In this document: positions 1 through 6,745 of the stretch, piece after piece
How the letters are laid out: every line of letters begins with the position of its first letter
How positions within the stretch are numbered: the stretch's first letter is position 1
Assembly: GCA_023299965.1 (NCBI GenBank)
Contig: JALZVN010000060.1
Location: 1 to 7,657, forward strand
From: Saprospiraceae bacterium
Lineage (GTDB): Bacteria; Bacteroidota; Bacteroidia; Chitinophagales; Saprospiraceae
Reading direction: 5' to 3'
DNA: 7,657 nucleotides
The notes under the pieces: model-generated
Databases searched by the model: none
Seen by the model: the letters and a program-made list of their open reading frames with translations, nothing else
What the model was told of the DNA's origin: nothing
Position numbers and translations under genes: made by a program

Positions 1-864
1 CATTTCCGTCTTGTTCAACTTCAACTTAAGGATTTCTGTGATACCGTTCTTTCCTAATTTTACAGGAACTCCTAGGTACATATTTCTCAATCCGTACTGA
101 CCTGTCAACCATGCACAACAAGGGAAAATGCGATTCTCATCTTTGATGATAGACTCGACCATCTGTGCAGCTGCTGCACCTGGAGCATACCATGCTGATG
201 TTCCCATCAACTTAACAAGCTCTCCACCGCCTTTCTTCGTTCTCTCAACGATAGCGTTTAGTTTCTTCTTGTCTATCATTTCTAATACAGGAATACCAGC
301 TACAGTGGTATATCTTGGAAGCGGTACCATAGTATCACCGTGTCCTCCCATCAATACTGCTTGAATCTCCTTTGGAGAAACCTTTAAAGCAGTCGCTAAG
401 AATGCTCTGTAACGCGCTGTATCCAAGATACCTGCCATTCCGAATACTCTGTTAGGATTCAACTTAGATGCCTTGTATGCAGCATAAGTCATCACGTCTA
501 ATGGATTAGATACGATAATGATAATAGGGTTCTTTGAGTGCTTAAGGATTTCCTTTGTTACAGAAACTACGATCTTCGCATTGGTAGAAATCAAATCATC
601 TCTACTCATACCTGGCTTACGTGGAATACCTGCTGTGATGACAACGATGTCAGAATTAGCAGTATCCTTGTACTTATCCGTACCTGTCATCTTAGTGCTG
701 TAATAATCGATAGGCGCTTGCTGCCAAGTATCTAACGCTTTTCCTTTAGCAAAATTTCCTTTGATGTCAAGGATGACAACTTCGTTTACAATGTCTTTGT
801 GGGCAAGAACATTAGCAACAGTAGCTCCTACGTTACCTGCTCCGACAACAGTTACTTTACTCAT
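1..864 (-). CDS. mdh: Malate dehydrogenase (NAD-dependent), 3' end cut by window edge
   Basis: Catalyses the reversible NAD-dependent oxidation of malate to oxaloacetate in the TCA cycle, in the cytoplasm. Reading the minus strand gives 288 residues without a stop. The Rossmann loop GAGNVG is at residues 8-13 and the adenine-ribose aspartate is D33 (VILDIKG). The substrate loop PRKPGMSR (81-88) provides R82 and R88; an arginine at the R82 position is what separates malate from lactate dehydrogenases. VSNP is at 118-121, R151 follows, and the catalytic pair is H175/D177 in GGHGD. The family is usually about 310 residues, so only about 20 C-terminal residues lie outside the window. The start is fixed by the Rossmann fold beginning at residue 3. 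No Shine-Dalgarno sequence precedes it, as is normal in Bacteroidota. It lies 134 bases downstream of the glycosyltransferase gene but has its own promoter, so it is probably transcribed independently. Identification is secure. Confidence 0.97.
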   Translation of the reverse strand, partial: MSKVTVVGAGNVGATVANVLAHKDIVNEVVILDIKGNFAKGKALDTWQQAPIDYYSTKMTGTDKYKDTANSDIVVITAGIPRKPGMSRDDLISTNAKIVVSVTKEILKHSKNPIIIIVSNPLDVMTYAAYKASKLNPNRVFGMAGILDTARYRAFLATALKVSPKEIQAVLMGGHGDTMVPLPRYTTVAGIPVLEMIDKKKLNAIVERTKKGGGELVKLMGTSAWYAPGAAAAQMVESIIKDENRIFPCCAWLTGQYGLRNMYLGVPVKLGKNGITEILKLKLNKTEM

Positions 865-907
865 TTATTGAAATATTTATAGTTGAATGAATTGATAAAT
901 TAAAGCA

Positions 908-938
908 CAAAAGTACTATAATTTTAGATGTTTACAAA
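908..938 (-). promoter_or_regulatory. Bacteroidota-type promoter for mdh
   Basis: On the minus strand TACTTTTG (908-915) matches the Bacteroidota -7 consensus TAnnTTTG exactly. A TTTG -33 element (935-938) lies 19 bases upstream, within the 17-23 base spacing known for this primary sigma factor. Transcription would start near position 900, giving a leader of about 35-40 bases before the mdh ATG. Both elements are seen directly; activity is inferred. Confidence 0.65.
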
Positions 939-998
939 TGTATCAATATTGGGTACGTGTAAGCAATAACAGGTGTTACTGTTGGAGGGCTAAAGAAA

Positions 999-1688
999 CT
1001 ATATCGACAACCTACGATTGTACATTTCTTTTATTTTTTGAGGAGAGGCGCCAAAGTAAAACATTAGAAATGCAGATAGATTGGCAAGTTGTACCGTTAA
1101 GTAGGAATTCTTCTCGTACTTACGTGCAGAAACGAGAACTGACTTATCTAATAATTTGAATTTGGTCTTCTTTCTTGCACGACGAATAAAATCGAAGTCT
1201 TCCATGATCACATACTCTTCATTGTATCCATCTAGGGTATCGAAGAAGGTACGTGTAACAAATAGAGTCTGATCTCCACCTCGTGAAATAAGCATATTGA
1301 TTCTGGTCATAAAGGACAGAATCTTGAGCCGAGGATCTTTAGAATCTAACTCAAACGAGTAACTCCCTAGTTGATATCCTTCCTGCACAGAAGCATGGAT
1401 GTCATCTACGAATGAAATAGGTGGTCTTGTATCTGCGTGAATGAAATAAAGTACGTCTCCTTTTGCCATTTTTGCGGCTTCATTCATCTGATATGCCCGA
1501 GATTTGGTACCCAAGTCTAATAGCTTAATAGGGTATTCCTTTACAAGATTACACGTCTTGTCTGTGCTTCCACCGTCAGCAACAATGATTTCTAGGATCC
1601 TATCGTCTTGTATACGGAGGAGTTGAGAAAGCAGCGCACAGATATTGCTTTCTTCGTTTAGAGTAGGTATAATGATACTTAAGTGCAT
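999..1688 (-). CDS. Family 2 glycosyltransferase (TIGR04283-like)
   Basis: A 229-residue GT-A fold glycosyltransferase, predicted to transfer a sugar from a nucleotide-sugar donor; the acceptor is unknown. Visible motifs in order: PTLNEE (8-13), the nucleotide-binding ADGGSTD (37-43), HADTRPP (84-90) with the metal-binding DxD-like aspartate, GDQ (138-140), the MEDFD acidic motif (162-166) expected to hold the catalytic base, and SARKYEK (187-193). The order GDQ / MED / S-R-(K/R)-(Y/W)-E together with the short length matches the TIGR04283 group ('rSAM/selenodomain-associated transferase 2') rather than the longer polysaccharide GT2 enzymes. The C-terminus holds one hydrophobic amphipathic stretch (about 199-213) that could touch the membrane. 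It starts 32 bases after the stop of the outer-membrane barrel gene on the same strand and is probably cotranscribed with it. No radical SAM or TIGR04282 partner is visible in this window. The family call is strong; the substrate is unknown. Confidence 0.9.
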   Translation of the reverse strand: MHLSIIIPTLNEESNICALLSQLLRIQDDRILEIIVADGGSTDKTCNLVKEYPIKLLDLGTKSRAYQMNEAAKMAKGDVLYFIHADTRPPISFVDDIHASVQEGYQLGSYSFELDSKDPRLKILSFMTRINMLISRGGDQTLFVTRTFFDTLDGYNEEYVIMEDFDFIRRARKKTKFKLLDKSVLVSARKYEKNSYLTVQLANLSAFLMFYFGASPQKIKEMYNRRLSI

Positions 1689-1700
1689 AAATCATTTTAC

Positions 1701-1719
1701 ACCATTTATATGAAATGGT
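1701..1719 (-). repeat. Intercistronic hairpin between barrel and glycosyltransferase genes
   Basis: A perfect 7-bp inverted repeat, ACCATTT / AAATGGT, with a 5-base loop fills the middle of the 31-base gap between the barrel stop codon and the glycosyltransferase start. In the direction of transcription it is not followed by a run of T, so it is not a normal intrinsic terminator. It could stabilise or process the upstream message, or lower translation of the downstream gene. The repeat is seen directly; the function is inferred. Confidence 0.55.
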
Positions 1720-1720
1720 A

Positions 1721-2845
1721 TTAGAACGCTTCTGCAAATGTAACATAGAATTGCAAACCATTTATACCAATTCCTGCATCTGCTCTTAAATTTAGGTTTT
1801 GCTCCTGACTTAGTAGGTATCTTATGCCGCCGCCTACTGCAGGTAAAGCGTTTTCGAACCTAAGTTCTTCTGCTTCATTAAACACTTGCCCTACACTTGC
1901 AAAAACTACTGCTCCAAATCGCTTAAGCTTCTGAAAACGAATACGGTACTCTGCTTGCAGAGCAAAACTATTATTTGCTCTATACTCCCCTTCTATATAC
2001 CCTCTAGACTTTTTACCGCCTCCAAAAAGAGCTAATTCATAAAATGGTGCATCTCCAAAAATATTTGTTGAATTAAAATTTAAAGCGAGTACACTATTTC
2101 TGATAGGAAGGTATTTGCTAAACGAAGCATTGACGCTAACATACTCATAAGTTGCTCCAATTGCTTCATTATTTCCTTGAACTGTAAGCTCAAATAACAT
2201 TCCTCTACTAGGATAATTGACGATATCTCTTGTATCAACTACGCCTGCAATCCCTAAACCAGAGGTAATACCTCCATCTAAACTCACTTCATCGAACAAA
2301 CGCTCAGGGTCCTCAATAGAGGTAATCTGGTAATCGTCAAATCGATAACTCAAACCAAAAAACACATTTTTAGAAATTTGGCGCAGTGCGTCAAGCTTCA
2401 ATCTCGGATATCTAGAGAAAAAATTAGCATTCTCATCTGCTCTTTCTTGACCAGTGCCATAGAACTGGTAAACATAATCATAGTACCCTACTTCACCTCT
2501 AAACCAAAAACGCTCACCTGGTGTGTAGATATTAAATGATGTATAAGTAAGCAATTGCTTATTGAGTGTATATGCCGCTCCAATCGTGAATTGTGACGGT
2601 CTTTCAGATCTATCTTGATTCTTCCAATGCAGAGATATATTGGAGGCACCTCCAAATCCTAATCTAGTCTCTGGAAGATAAAAGACTAATGGTACTGCTA
2701 TAAATGATACTCTCTTGTCCTTTTCCAAGACGATCTCCTTATTTTTAATGGGAGCATTCGTATCAGTACGCTCACTTTGTTGTGAGAATAAGTAGTATGG
2801 AATACATATCAAGAAGAAAATAGATAAAATTCTAAAATTATTCAA
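1721..2845 (-). CDS. Outer-membrane beta-barrel protein, Omp85/surface-antigen D15 type without POTRA domains
   Basis: A 374-residue predicted outer-membrane barrel. Residues 1-21 form a signal peptide (hydrophobic core ILSIFFLICIPYYLF, then SQQ). The mature part starts almost directly with amphipathic beta strands, leaving only about 25 residues of linker and no room for POTRA domains. Omp85-family marks are visible: DTRD (204-207), YPSRG (211-215) and the loop 6 motif GGGKKSRGY (275-283) with R281-G282-Y283, the conserved (V/I/S)RGY/F signature that reaches into the barrel lumen. The protein ends in phenylalanine after alternating hydrophobic residues (GLQFYVTFAEAF), a typical C-terminal beta-signal for BAM insertion. 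The length fits a 16-strand barrel. POTRA-less Omp85 relatives are common in Bacteroidota and their cargo is mostly unknown. It is probably the first gene of a unit with the glycosyltransferase. A classical BamA or TamA role is unlikely because the periplasmic domains are absent. Confidence 0.88.
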   Translation of the reverse strand: MNNFRILSIFFLICIPYYLFSQQSERTDTNAPIKNKEIVLEKDKRVSFIAVPLVFYLPETRLGFGGASNISLHWKNQDRSERPSQFTIGAAYTLNKQLLTYTSFNIYTPGERFWFRGEVGYYDYVYQFYGTGQERADENANFFSRYPRLKLDALRQISKNVFFGLSYRFDDYQITSIEDPERLFDEVSLDGGITSGLGIAGVVDTRDIVNYPSRGMLFELTVQGNNEAIGATYEYVSVNASFSKYLPIRNSVLALNFNSTNIFGDAPFYELALFGGGKKSRGYIEGEYRANNSFALQAEYRIRFQKLKRFGAVVFASVGQVFNEAEELRFENALPAVGGGIRYLLSQEQNLNLRADAGIGINGLQFYVTFAEAF

Positions 2846-2889
2846 TGGTTGCGGTGTTAATGAAGATATGTAGAGTATAACGCTTAAAG

Positions 2890-2906
2890 TTCACAAAATT
2901 TGTGAA
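2890..2906. promoter_or_regulatory. Perfect 17-bp palindrome, candidate operator
   Basis: TTCACAAAATTTGTGAA is a perfect inverted repeat with 8-bp arms around one central A. It lies in the 163-base region between the divergent barrel and protease genes, 45 bases before the barrel start and about 60 bases upstream of the protease -7 element. The half-sites TTCACA/TGTGAA resemble those bound by dimeric helix-turn-helix regulators. They run in the opposite order from the classical Crp site (TGTGA-N6-TCACA), so Crp should not be assumed. The symmetry is seen directly; binding is inferred. Confidence 0.5.
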
Positions 2907-2964
2907 AAGACGGTATTTTACTTGATATTGAATAGAACAAGACTAAATTTGATCCTTATTTTAT

Positions 2965-2972
2965 TAATTTTG
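2965..2972 (+). promoter_or_regulatory. -7 promoter element for the metalloprotease gene
   Basis: TAATTTTG matches the Bacteroidota -7 consensus TAnnTTTG exactly and would place the transcription start near 2978, about 30 bases before the ATG. The -33 element is poor: the nearest TTTG (2948-2951) is only 13 bases upstream, shorter than the usual 17-23. The promoter may therefore be weak or need an activator. Confidence 0.45.
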
Positions 2973-3008
2973 TTAGTATAGTATAAATTCGACTTAAACA
3001 TATTAAAA

Positions 3009-4556
3009 ATGAAACAATCTTTTACTTTACTCCTCCTAGCGCTACTAAGCTTTAACGTTTACGCGCAGCCTTGTGGCATCGGAGCTGAGGACATCGAAAT
3101 AATGACTCAGAGACTTATCGGTTATAAGCAATCAATCAAAGAAGGTGTGCATCAAGACAGAAGTGGTGCTATGACTTATTTGCCCGTAAAAATTCATATC
3201 ATAAGAACCACTGAAGGTACTTTAGGAATAGGAGAAGAGTTTGTGTTAGAGTCGCTTGCTGCTCTAAATGATGATTATATAGACCAAGAAATACAGTTCT
3301 ATATTGATGAAGGTTTTAACTACATCGATAATACAGCAACCTTCCAAAATCCATCATCAATTGCTGGCAGCACCTTGCTAAGGAATAATAAAGTAAATGG
3401 TCGTGTCAATATATTTATCCCTCAAACTGCCTCTACTGGAGGAGGAGGATTAGAAACTGGAGTAACTCTAGGATTCTTTTCACCTACAAATGACTGGATA
3501 GTAATGAAGCAAAGTGAAATTCGCAACATTTCATCTACTCTAACGCACGAACTTGGTCACTACTTAGGCTTATTACACCCTCATAGTGGCTGGGATGCAG
3601 TTCAATATGATCCGGGAATTCACACACCAACACCGACTTTTGCTCCGGGTGGCAGAGCTACTGAAAATCAAGCTAGAACAGGTTCATGCAGAAATTGTGA
3701 AACTGCAGGTGATCTTTTATGTGATACACCACCAGATTACAACTTTGGATTTGGATGGAATGATTGCAATTATAATCTAAATACACTTGATCCATGTGGA
3801 GATGTAGTAGATCCACAAGAGATTAACTTCATGGGTTATTTCTTACGCTGTGAAGTTGACAGCTACACATTCACACCGAATCAAAAAGAAATTATGGATT
3901 TTGTTGTATCACAAAGAAGGCAAAGCAATACCATATTCGCTAACTTAACACCAAGCACGGTAGAGACTGTAGTTGGCGATATAGTTCCAGTTGTGCCATT
4001 AGATGGCGCTACGACCTTTAACTCTAACTCTGTATATTTCCAATGGGAACGTGTAGAGGGAGCAACTGATTATATATTCGAATATGCGCCTAGAGTTCCT
4101 GGATTAAGCTCTGCAACCAGAGTTTTCCTTACAGATGGACAAAACGACATATTAATTGAACAACCATTTAACCCTGGTCAAGAATACTTATGGAGAGTCT
4201 ATCCTTATAATCAGAGTTCTACTGGAGCTGGTTTTAGTGAGATCTTTTCATTCTTCCCAGGTGAAGCTACAAGTGTAGCTCAGTTAGAAGAGGTTGATTC
4301 TTTTGAAATTATTCCTAATCTAGTGAGTAATCAAAATGAAGTTTTATTGAATATCAATTCTACAAATGCAATCGACATCGATATCCAATTGGTAAACATC
4401 TCTGGTCAAACGATCAGCACAAATAGAATGATTCTTGTAAATGGTCAAAACAACTTTGATCTTTCAGTAGCAGGCTTAAGCAACGGAGTGTATTTCGTAA
4501 AGCTTCAATCTGAAACAGGTATTGTAACTAAGAAATTATTGATTCAGGGTAATTAA
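3009..4556 (+). CDS. Secreted pappalysin-like (M43-type) zinc metalloprotease with T9SS sorting domain
   Basis: A 515-residue secreted zinc endopeptidase candidate. A signal peptide covers residues 1-19 (cleavage expected after VYA). The catalytic domain holds HELGHYLGLLH (180-190), the metzincin pattern HExxHxxGxxH: H180, H184 and H190 bind zinc and E181 is the general base. CDTP (238-241) is a typical M43 element, and M275 in NFMGYF is the likely Met-turn. Several cysteines between about 225 and 281 probably form disulfides. Residues about 317-421 resemble a fibronectin type III-like beta sandwich (VYFQWERVEGATDY, then EYLWRVYPYN). Residues about 432-515 form a type A T9SS C-terminal sorting domain, ending GVYFVKLQSETGIVTKKLLI, which directs export through the outer membrane and is normally removed. 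The product is expected at the cell surface or outside the cell. No dedicated partner lies next to it; a strong terminator follows. The substrate is unknown. Family assignment is by motif and could be a close metzincin sister family. Confidence 0.92.
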   Translation: MKQSFTLLLLALLSFNVYAQPCGIGAEDIEIMTQRLIGYKQSIKEGVHQDRSGAMTYLPVKIHIIRTTEGTLGIGEEFVLESLAALNDDYIDQEIQFYIDEGFNYIDNTATFQNPSSIAGSTLLRNNKVNGRVNIFIPQTASTGGGGLETGVTLGFFSPTNDWIVMKQSEIRNISSTLTHELGHYLGLLHPHSGWDAVQYDPGIHTPTPTFAPGGRATENQARTGSCRNCETAGDLLCDTPPDYNFGFGWNDCNYNLNTLDPCGDVVDPQEINFMGYFLRCEVDSYTFTPNQKEIMDFVVSQRRQSNTIFANLTPSTVETVVGDIVPVVPLDGATTFNSNSVYFQWERVEGATDYIFEYAPRVPGLSSATRVFLTDGQNDILIEQPFNPGQEYLWRVYPYNQSSTGAGFSEIFSFFPGEATSVAQLEEVDSFEIIPNLVSNQNEVLLNINSTNAIDIDIQLVNISGQTISTNRMILVNGQNNFDLSVAGLSNGVYFVKLQSETGIVTKKLLIQGN

Positions 4557-4576
4557 AAAATAAACTGAATTAGTAT

Positions 4577-4620
4577 AAAAGAGATGACTTTGCTGATGCG
4601 AAGTCATCTCTTTTTATTTT
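4577..4620 (+). terminator. Strong Rho-independent terminator after the protease gene
   Basis: The arms 4577-4593 and 4598-4614 pair over 17 positions with a single G-T wobble and a TGAT loop, followed by the T-rich tract TTTTTATTTT (4611-4620). The hairpin lies 20 bases after the protease stop codon and should isolate that gene from the sigma-factor operon downstream. Confidence 0.92.
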
Positions 4621-4819
4621 ACAACAAAAGTGTCCGCCACGAAACACAAAGACAAGAACCACTCTATACATCTAACAATCAGCTAGTTATACGCCTAAGC
4701 CATTAGCTTTAAACACCCCACTAGTCCAAATCCGTCATATTCTGTAAAAATTCATAATCCCTTGGCAACCATTTGTTGTTCATGATATGTATTGGTTACG
4801 ATTTTGGATTAAATCAAAG
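4621..4819. other. Intergenic spacer before the sigma-factor operon
   Basis: About 200 bases without a convincing gene. It should contain the promoter of the sigma-factor operon, but no exact TAnnTTTG with a properly spaced TTTG is visible. The closest is TAGCTTTA (4704-4711), one mismatch from the -7 consensus and without a -33 partner. Positions 4634-4660 (CCGCCACGAAACACAAAGAC and following bases) have a CACGAA/CACAAAG flavour recalling degenerate intergenic repeats of Bacteroidota genomes; only one copy is present here. Absence of a housekeeping promoter would fit control by an alternative sigma factor, possibly the operon's own. Confidence 0.4.
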
Positions 4820-5356
4820 ATGGATCAAAAAATAAACGAAATTTTAAAAGGCTGTAAGGCTCGGAAGAGACTTAGTCAAAAACAACTGTATGAGATATAC
4901 TACCCATACTCTATGAGTATTGCTATACGGTATATCCAAGATCAGCAAATTGCTGAGCTAGCGGTGAATGACAGTTTTATGAAAGTCTTTAATAACATGA
5001 ATAAGTTTGATCTCAATAAATCCTTTAAACCTTGGTTGAGACAGATTATCGTTAACACATCAATTGATCACTTGAAAAAGAAAAATAAACATAGAAGTTC
5101 TGATATTACTGAGGCTAAAAACATCTCTGAAAGAGAGAATATCTTAAGTAGTATCTCATATGATGAACTGCTATTGTTAGTACATAAACTTTCAGATGCA
5201 TACCGTACCGTTTTTAACATGTACGTTATTGATGGGTTCAAACATGAAGAGATTGCAAATAAACTAGGCATCTCTATTGGCACCAGTAAATCTAACCTCA
5301 ACAAGGCTAGAACAAAACTTAAAGTGCTTATTAGTAATCAATTACTTGCTCACTAG
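4820..5356 (+). CDS. ECF-type RNA polymerase sigma factor
   Basis: A 178-residue extracytoplasmic-function sigma factor that redirects RNA polymerase to a specific set of promoters. Region 2 lies at about residues 23-90 (LYEIYYPYS, then VNDSFMKVFNNMNKFD and FKPWLRQIIVNTSIDHLKKK), covering core binding, -10 melting and recognition. A charged linker follows (91-112), then region 4 (about 115-170) with the helix-turn-helix FKHEEIANKLGISIGTSKSN that reads the -35 element. The sequence pattern is that of the large Bacteroidota ECF groups. I chose the ATG at 4820: an in-frame ATG at 4787 adds eleven residues, MYWLRFWIKSK, unlike the usual N-terminus, whereas the 4820 start gives the common short lead into an LxxGC motif. 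The next gene starts three bases after its stop, implying translational coupling and shared transcription. That partner is the probable regulator of its activity. Its target promoters cannot be told from the window. Confidence 0.94.
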   Translation: MDQKINEILKGCKARKRLSQKQLYEIYYPYSMSIAIRYIQDQQIAELAVNDSFMKVFNNMNKFDLNKSFKPWLRQIIVNTSIDHLKKKNKHRSSDITEAKNISERENILSSISYDELLLLVHKLSDAYRTVFNMYVIDGFKHEEIANKLGISIGTSKSNLNKARTKLKVLISNQLLAH

Positions 5357-5359
5357 ACT

Positions 5360-6685
5360 ATGGCTAATTTATCAGAAAAAGATATCGACTACATATTTCA
5401 AGAGGGATCGAAAAAACATGAGTTTCCTTTCAAGGAATCAGCATGGGACAACATGGAAGTTCTTCTAGACAGTCAAGAAAGAAGAAGAAAATATGCATAT
5501 GCATCTATATGTCTATTGACTTTATTTATAGGTTCTTTCGCCGCCTACACTATATTTAATCCTGATGCAAATACTCCTATCAAGAAAAATGTAGACTATA
5601 CTCCTAAAGTTATTGCTACAAACACTAATGACTCACAAAATGATGTGAAAGAAATAAATGATCTTATAACAACTGATTATAAATCAGAAGTTGGTGTAAA
5701 TGATCTTTCTAGCACAAAGAACATAAATTCTGCTGCAAACAAATATTTAGCAGTATCACAAGATAACATCCCCTCTACTAAAAATCATATTGTTTCAAAT
5801 AAACAGACTATCTCCCCCACTCCAGTCAATAAGATAAATAGCAAGCTTAACAATCCAGCAAAACTTATTAATCCAAGTAATTTTGTTTCCTCTAATGCTC
5901 TATCATCCTCTCCATACGTTGAGATGAATGCCGTAGAAAATGGGAAAGACAAAATAGGGGGAATAATAATTGAAACACTACCGGCCGTAGCTGCAATTTC
6001 TACCTTACAGATGGCTCAGGTTAAAGAAGAAACGAGCAAAGAATTACCTCTTGCTAAGGTCATTGATAATAACAAATTGAGCAGATTACGATTTGGAATT
6101 ATCGCTGGAAAAGAATGGTCAATTTCATCAAGCTCTATTATGAGTAATGGATATAGATTCGGCGCAGAACTTGCTTATCGTTTAAACTCTAAGCTTCAAT
6201 TGACTACAGGTGTAATCTTCAGCAAAAAAATCTACGAAACCAAAGGTGAAAATTATATTCCAAGTGATGCTGCTTTTTTATGGGTAAATAATGTGGTTCC
6301 AGAAACTGTAAGTGGTTCTAATAGTGTATTTGAAATTCCTTTGGAATTGAATTATTTTTTCAAAGGCACAAATCGCAATTCATTTTATATTTCTGGTGGT
6401 CTAACTACATATATCATGGATAAAGAATGGTATGATTTCGATTACAATAATCCTGATCATCTTAATGACCCTAGTATCCCAAAGTTTCAAAACAATATTG
6501 GATCAGATAAATCTATCCATTACTTAGGAGTTACTTCATTTAGTTTTGGATACCAAAAACAGTTGAATAAAAGGACAGCCTTACAAATTGCTCCTTTTAT
6601 TGAAGTTCCACTTACTGGAATTGGAATGGGTCAAGTGGATTTAATTTCCACTGGAGTGCAAGTGAAACTATCCTTTAGTAAATAA
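5360..6685 (+). CDS. Predicted envelope-spanning protein: anti-sigma-like N-terminus, inner-membrane helix, periplasmic linker, C-terminal beta-barrel
   Basis: A 441-residue protein coupled to the ECF sigma gene. Residues 1-44 form a charged cytoplasmic segment (KDIDYIFQEGSKKHEFPF, then SAWDNMEVLLDSQERRRK) of the kind found before the membrane anchor in Bacteroidota sigma-linked proteins; W29 and the RRRK stop are typical. Residues 45-66 are a single transmembrane helix; the RRRK before it puts the N-terminus in the cytoplasm. Residues 67-241 form a low-complexity linker rich in N, S, T, K and P. Residues 242-441 look like an eight-strand outer-membrane barrel of the OMP_b-brl_2/PorT-like type: alternating strands, FEIPLELNYFF (324-334), and APFIEVPLTGIGMG then STGVQVKLSF at the end. 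The likely role is to hold or release the sigma factor in response to an envelope signal. No zinc-binding anti-sigma motif (HxxxCxxC) and no FecR domain is visible, so the anti-sigma role is inferred from position and topology. Alternatively the C-terminal region is a soluble periplasmic beta domain. Confidence 0.8.
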   Translation: MANLSEKDIDYIFQEGSKKHEFPFKESAWDNMEVLLDSQERRRKYAYASICLLTLFIGSFAAYTIFNPDANTPIKKNVDYTPKVIATNTNDSQNDVKEINDLITTDYKSEVGVNDLSSTKNINSAANKYLAVSQDNIPSTKNHIVSNKQTISPTPVNKINSKLNNPAKLINPSNFVSSNALSSSPYVEMNAVENGKDKIGGIIIETLPAVAAISTLQMAQVKEETSKELPLAKVIDNNKLSRLRFGIIAGKEWSISSSSIMSNGYRFGAELAYRLNSKLQLTTGVIFSKKIYETKGENYIPSDAAFLWVNNVVPETVSGSNSVFEIPLELNYFFKGTNRNSFYISGGLTTYIMDKEWYDFDYNNPDHLNDPSIPKFQNNIGSDKSIHYLGVTSFSFGYQKQLNKRTALQIAPFIEVPLTGIGMGQVDLISTGVQVKLSFSK

Positions 6686-6745
6686 TTAATTTTATAAACG
6701 ACAAAAACAGCAACCCTCAATCAACCTAAATTTTTAAAATCTACT

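Noticed and set aside
128..735. Plus-strand open frames at 128-364, 518-703 and 538-735
   Set aside because: They lie opposite malate dehydrogenase, whose minus-strand frame is intact with all active-site motifs; their translations show no recognisable domain.
968..983. AACAG/CTGTT hairpin as terminator of the glycosyltransferase unit
   Set aside because: Only five base pairs with a 6-base loop and no T-tract in the direction of transcription.
938..1159. Plus-strand open frame opposite the glycosyltransferase 3' end
   Set aside because: It overlaps a well-supported gene on the other strand and its translation has no family resemblance.
2938..2945. TAGTCTTG on the minus strand as -7 element for the barrel gene
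   Set aside because: One mismatch in the TTTG core and no TTG/TTTG at acceptable spacing upstream.
3586..3780. Second open frame inside the protease gene
   Set aside because: Out-of-frame shadow of a gene with clear catalytic and sorting domains.
4772..4806. TTTG (4772-4775) with CGATTTTG (4799-4806) as sigma-operon promoter
   Set aside because: The -7 element lacks the required TA, and the start site would leave almost no leader before the chosen ATG.
4787..4819. Upstream in-frame ATG as start of the sigma factor
   Set aside because: The added eleven residues are aromatic and basic, unlike the N-terminus of the family; the ATG at 4820 gives the normal length.
5068..5304. Minus-strand open frame opposite the sigma factor
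   Set aside because: Low-complexity translation rich in leucine and serine, fully inside the sigma gene.
5277..5468. Open frame bridging the sigma and barrel genes
   Set aside because: It overlaps both well-supported genes out of frame and has no domain signal.
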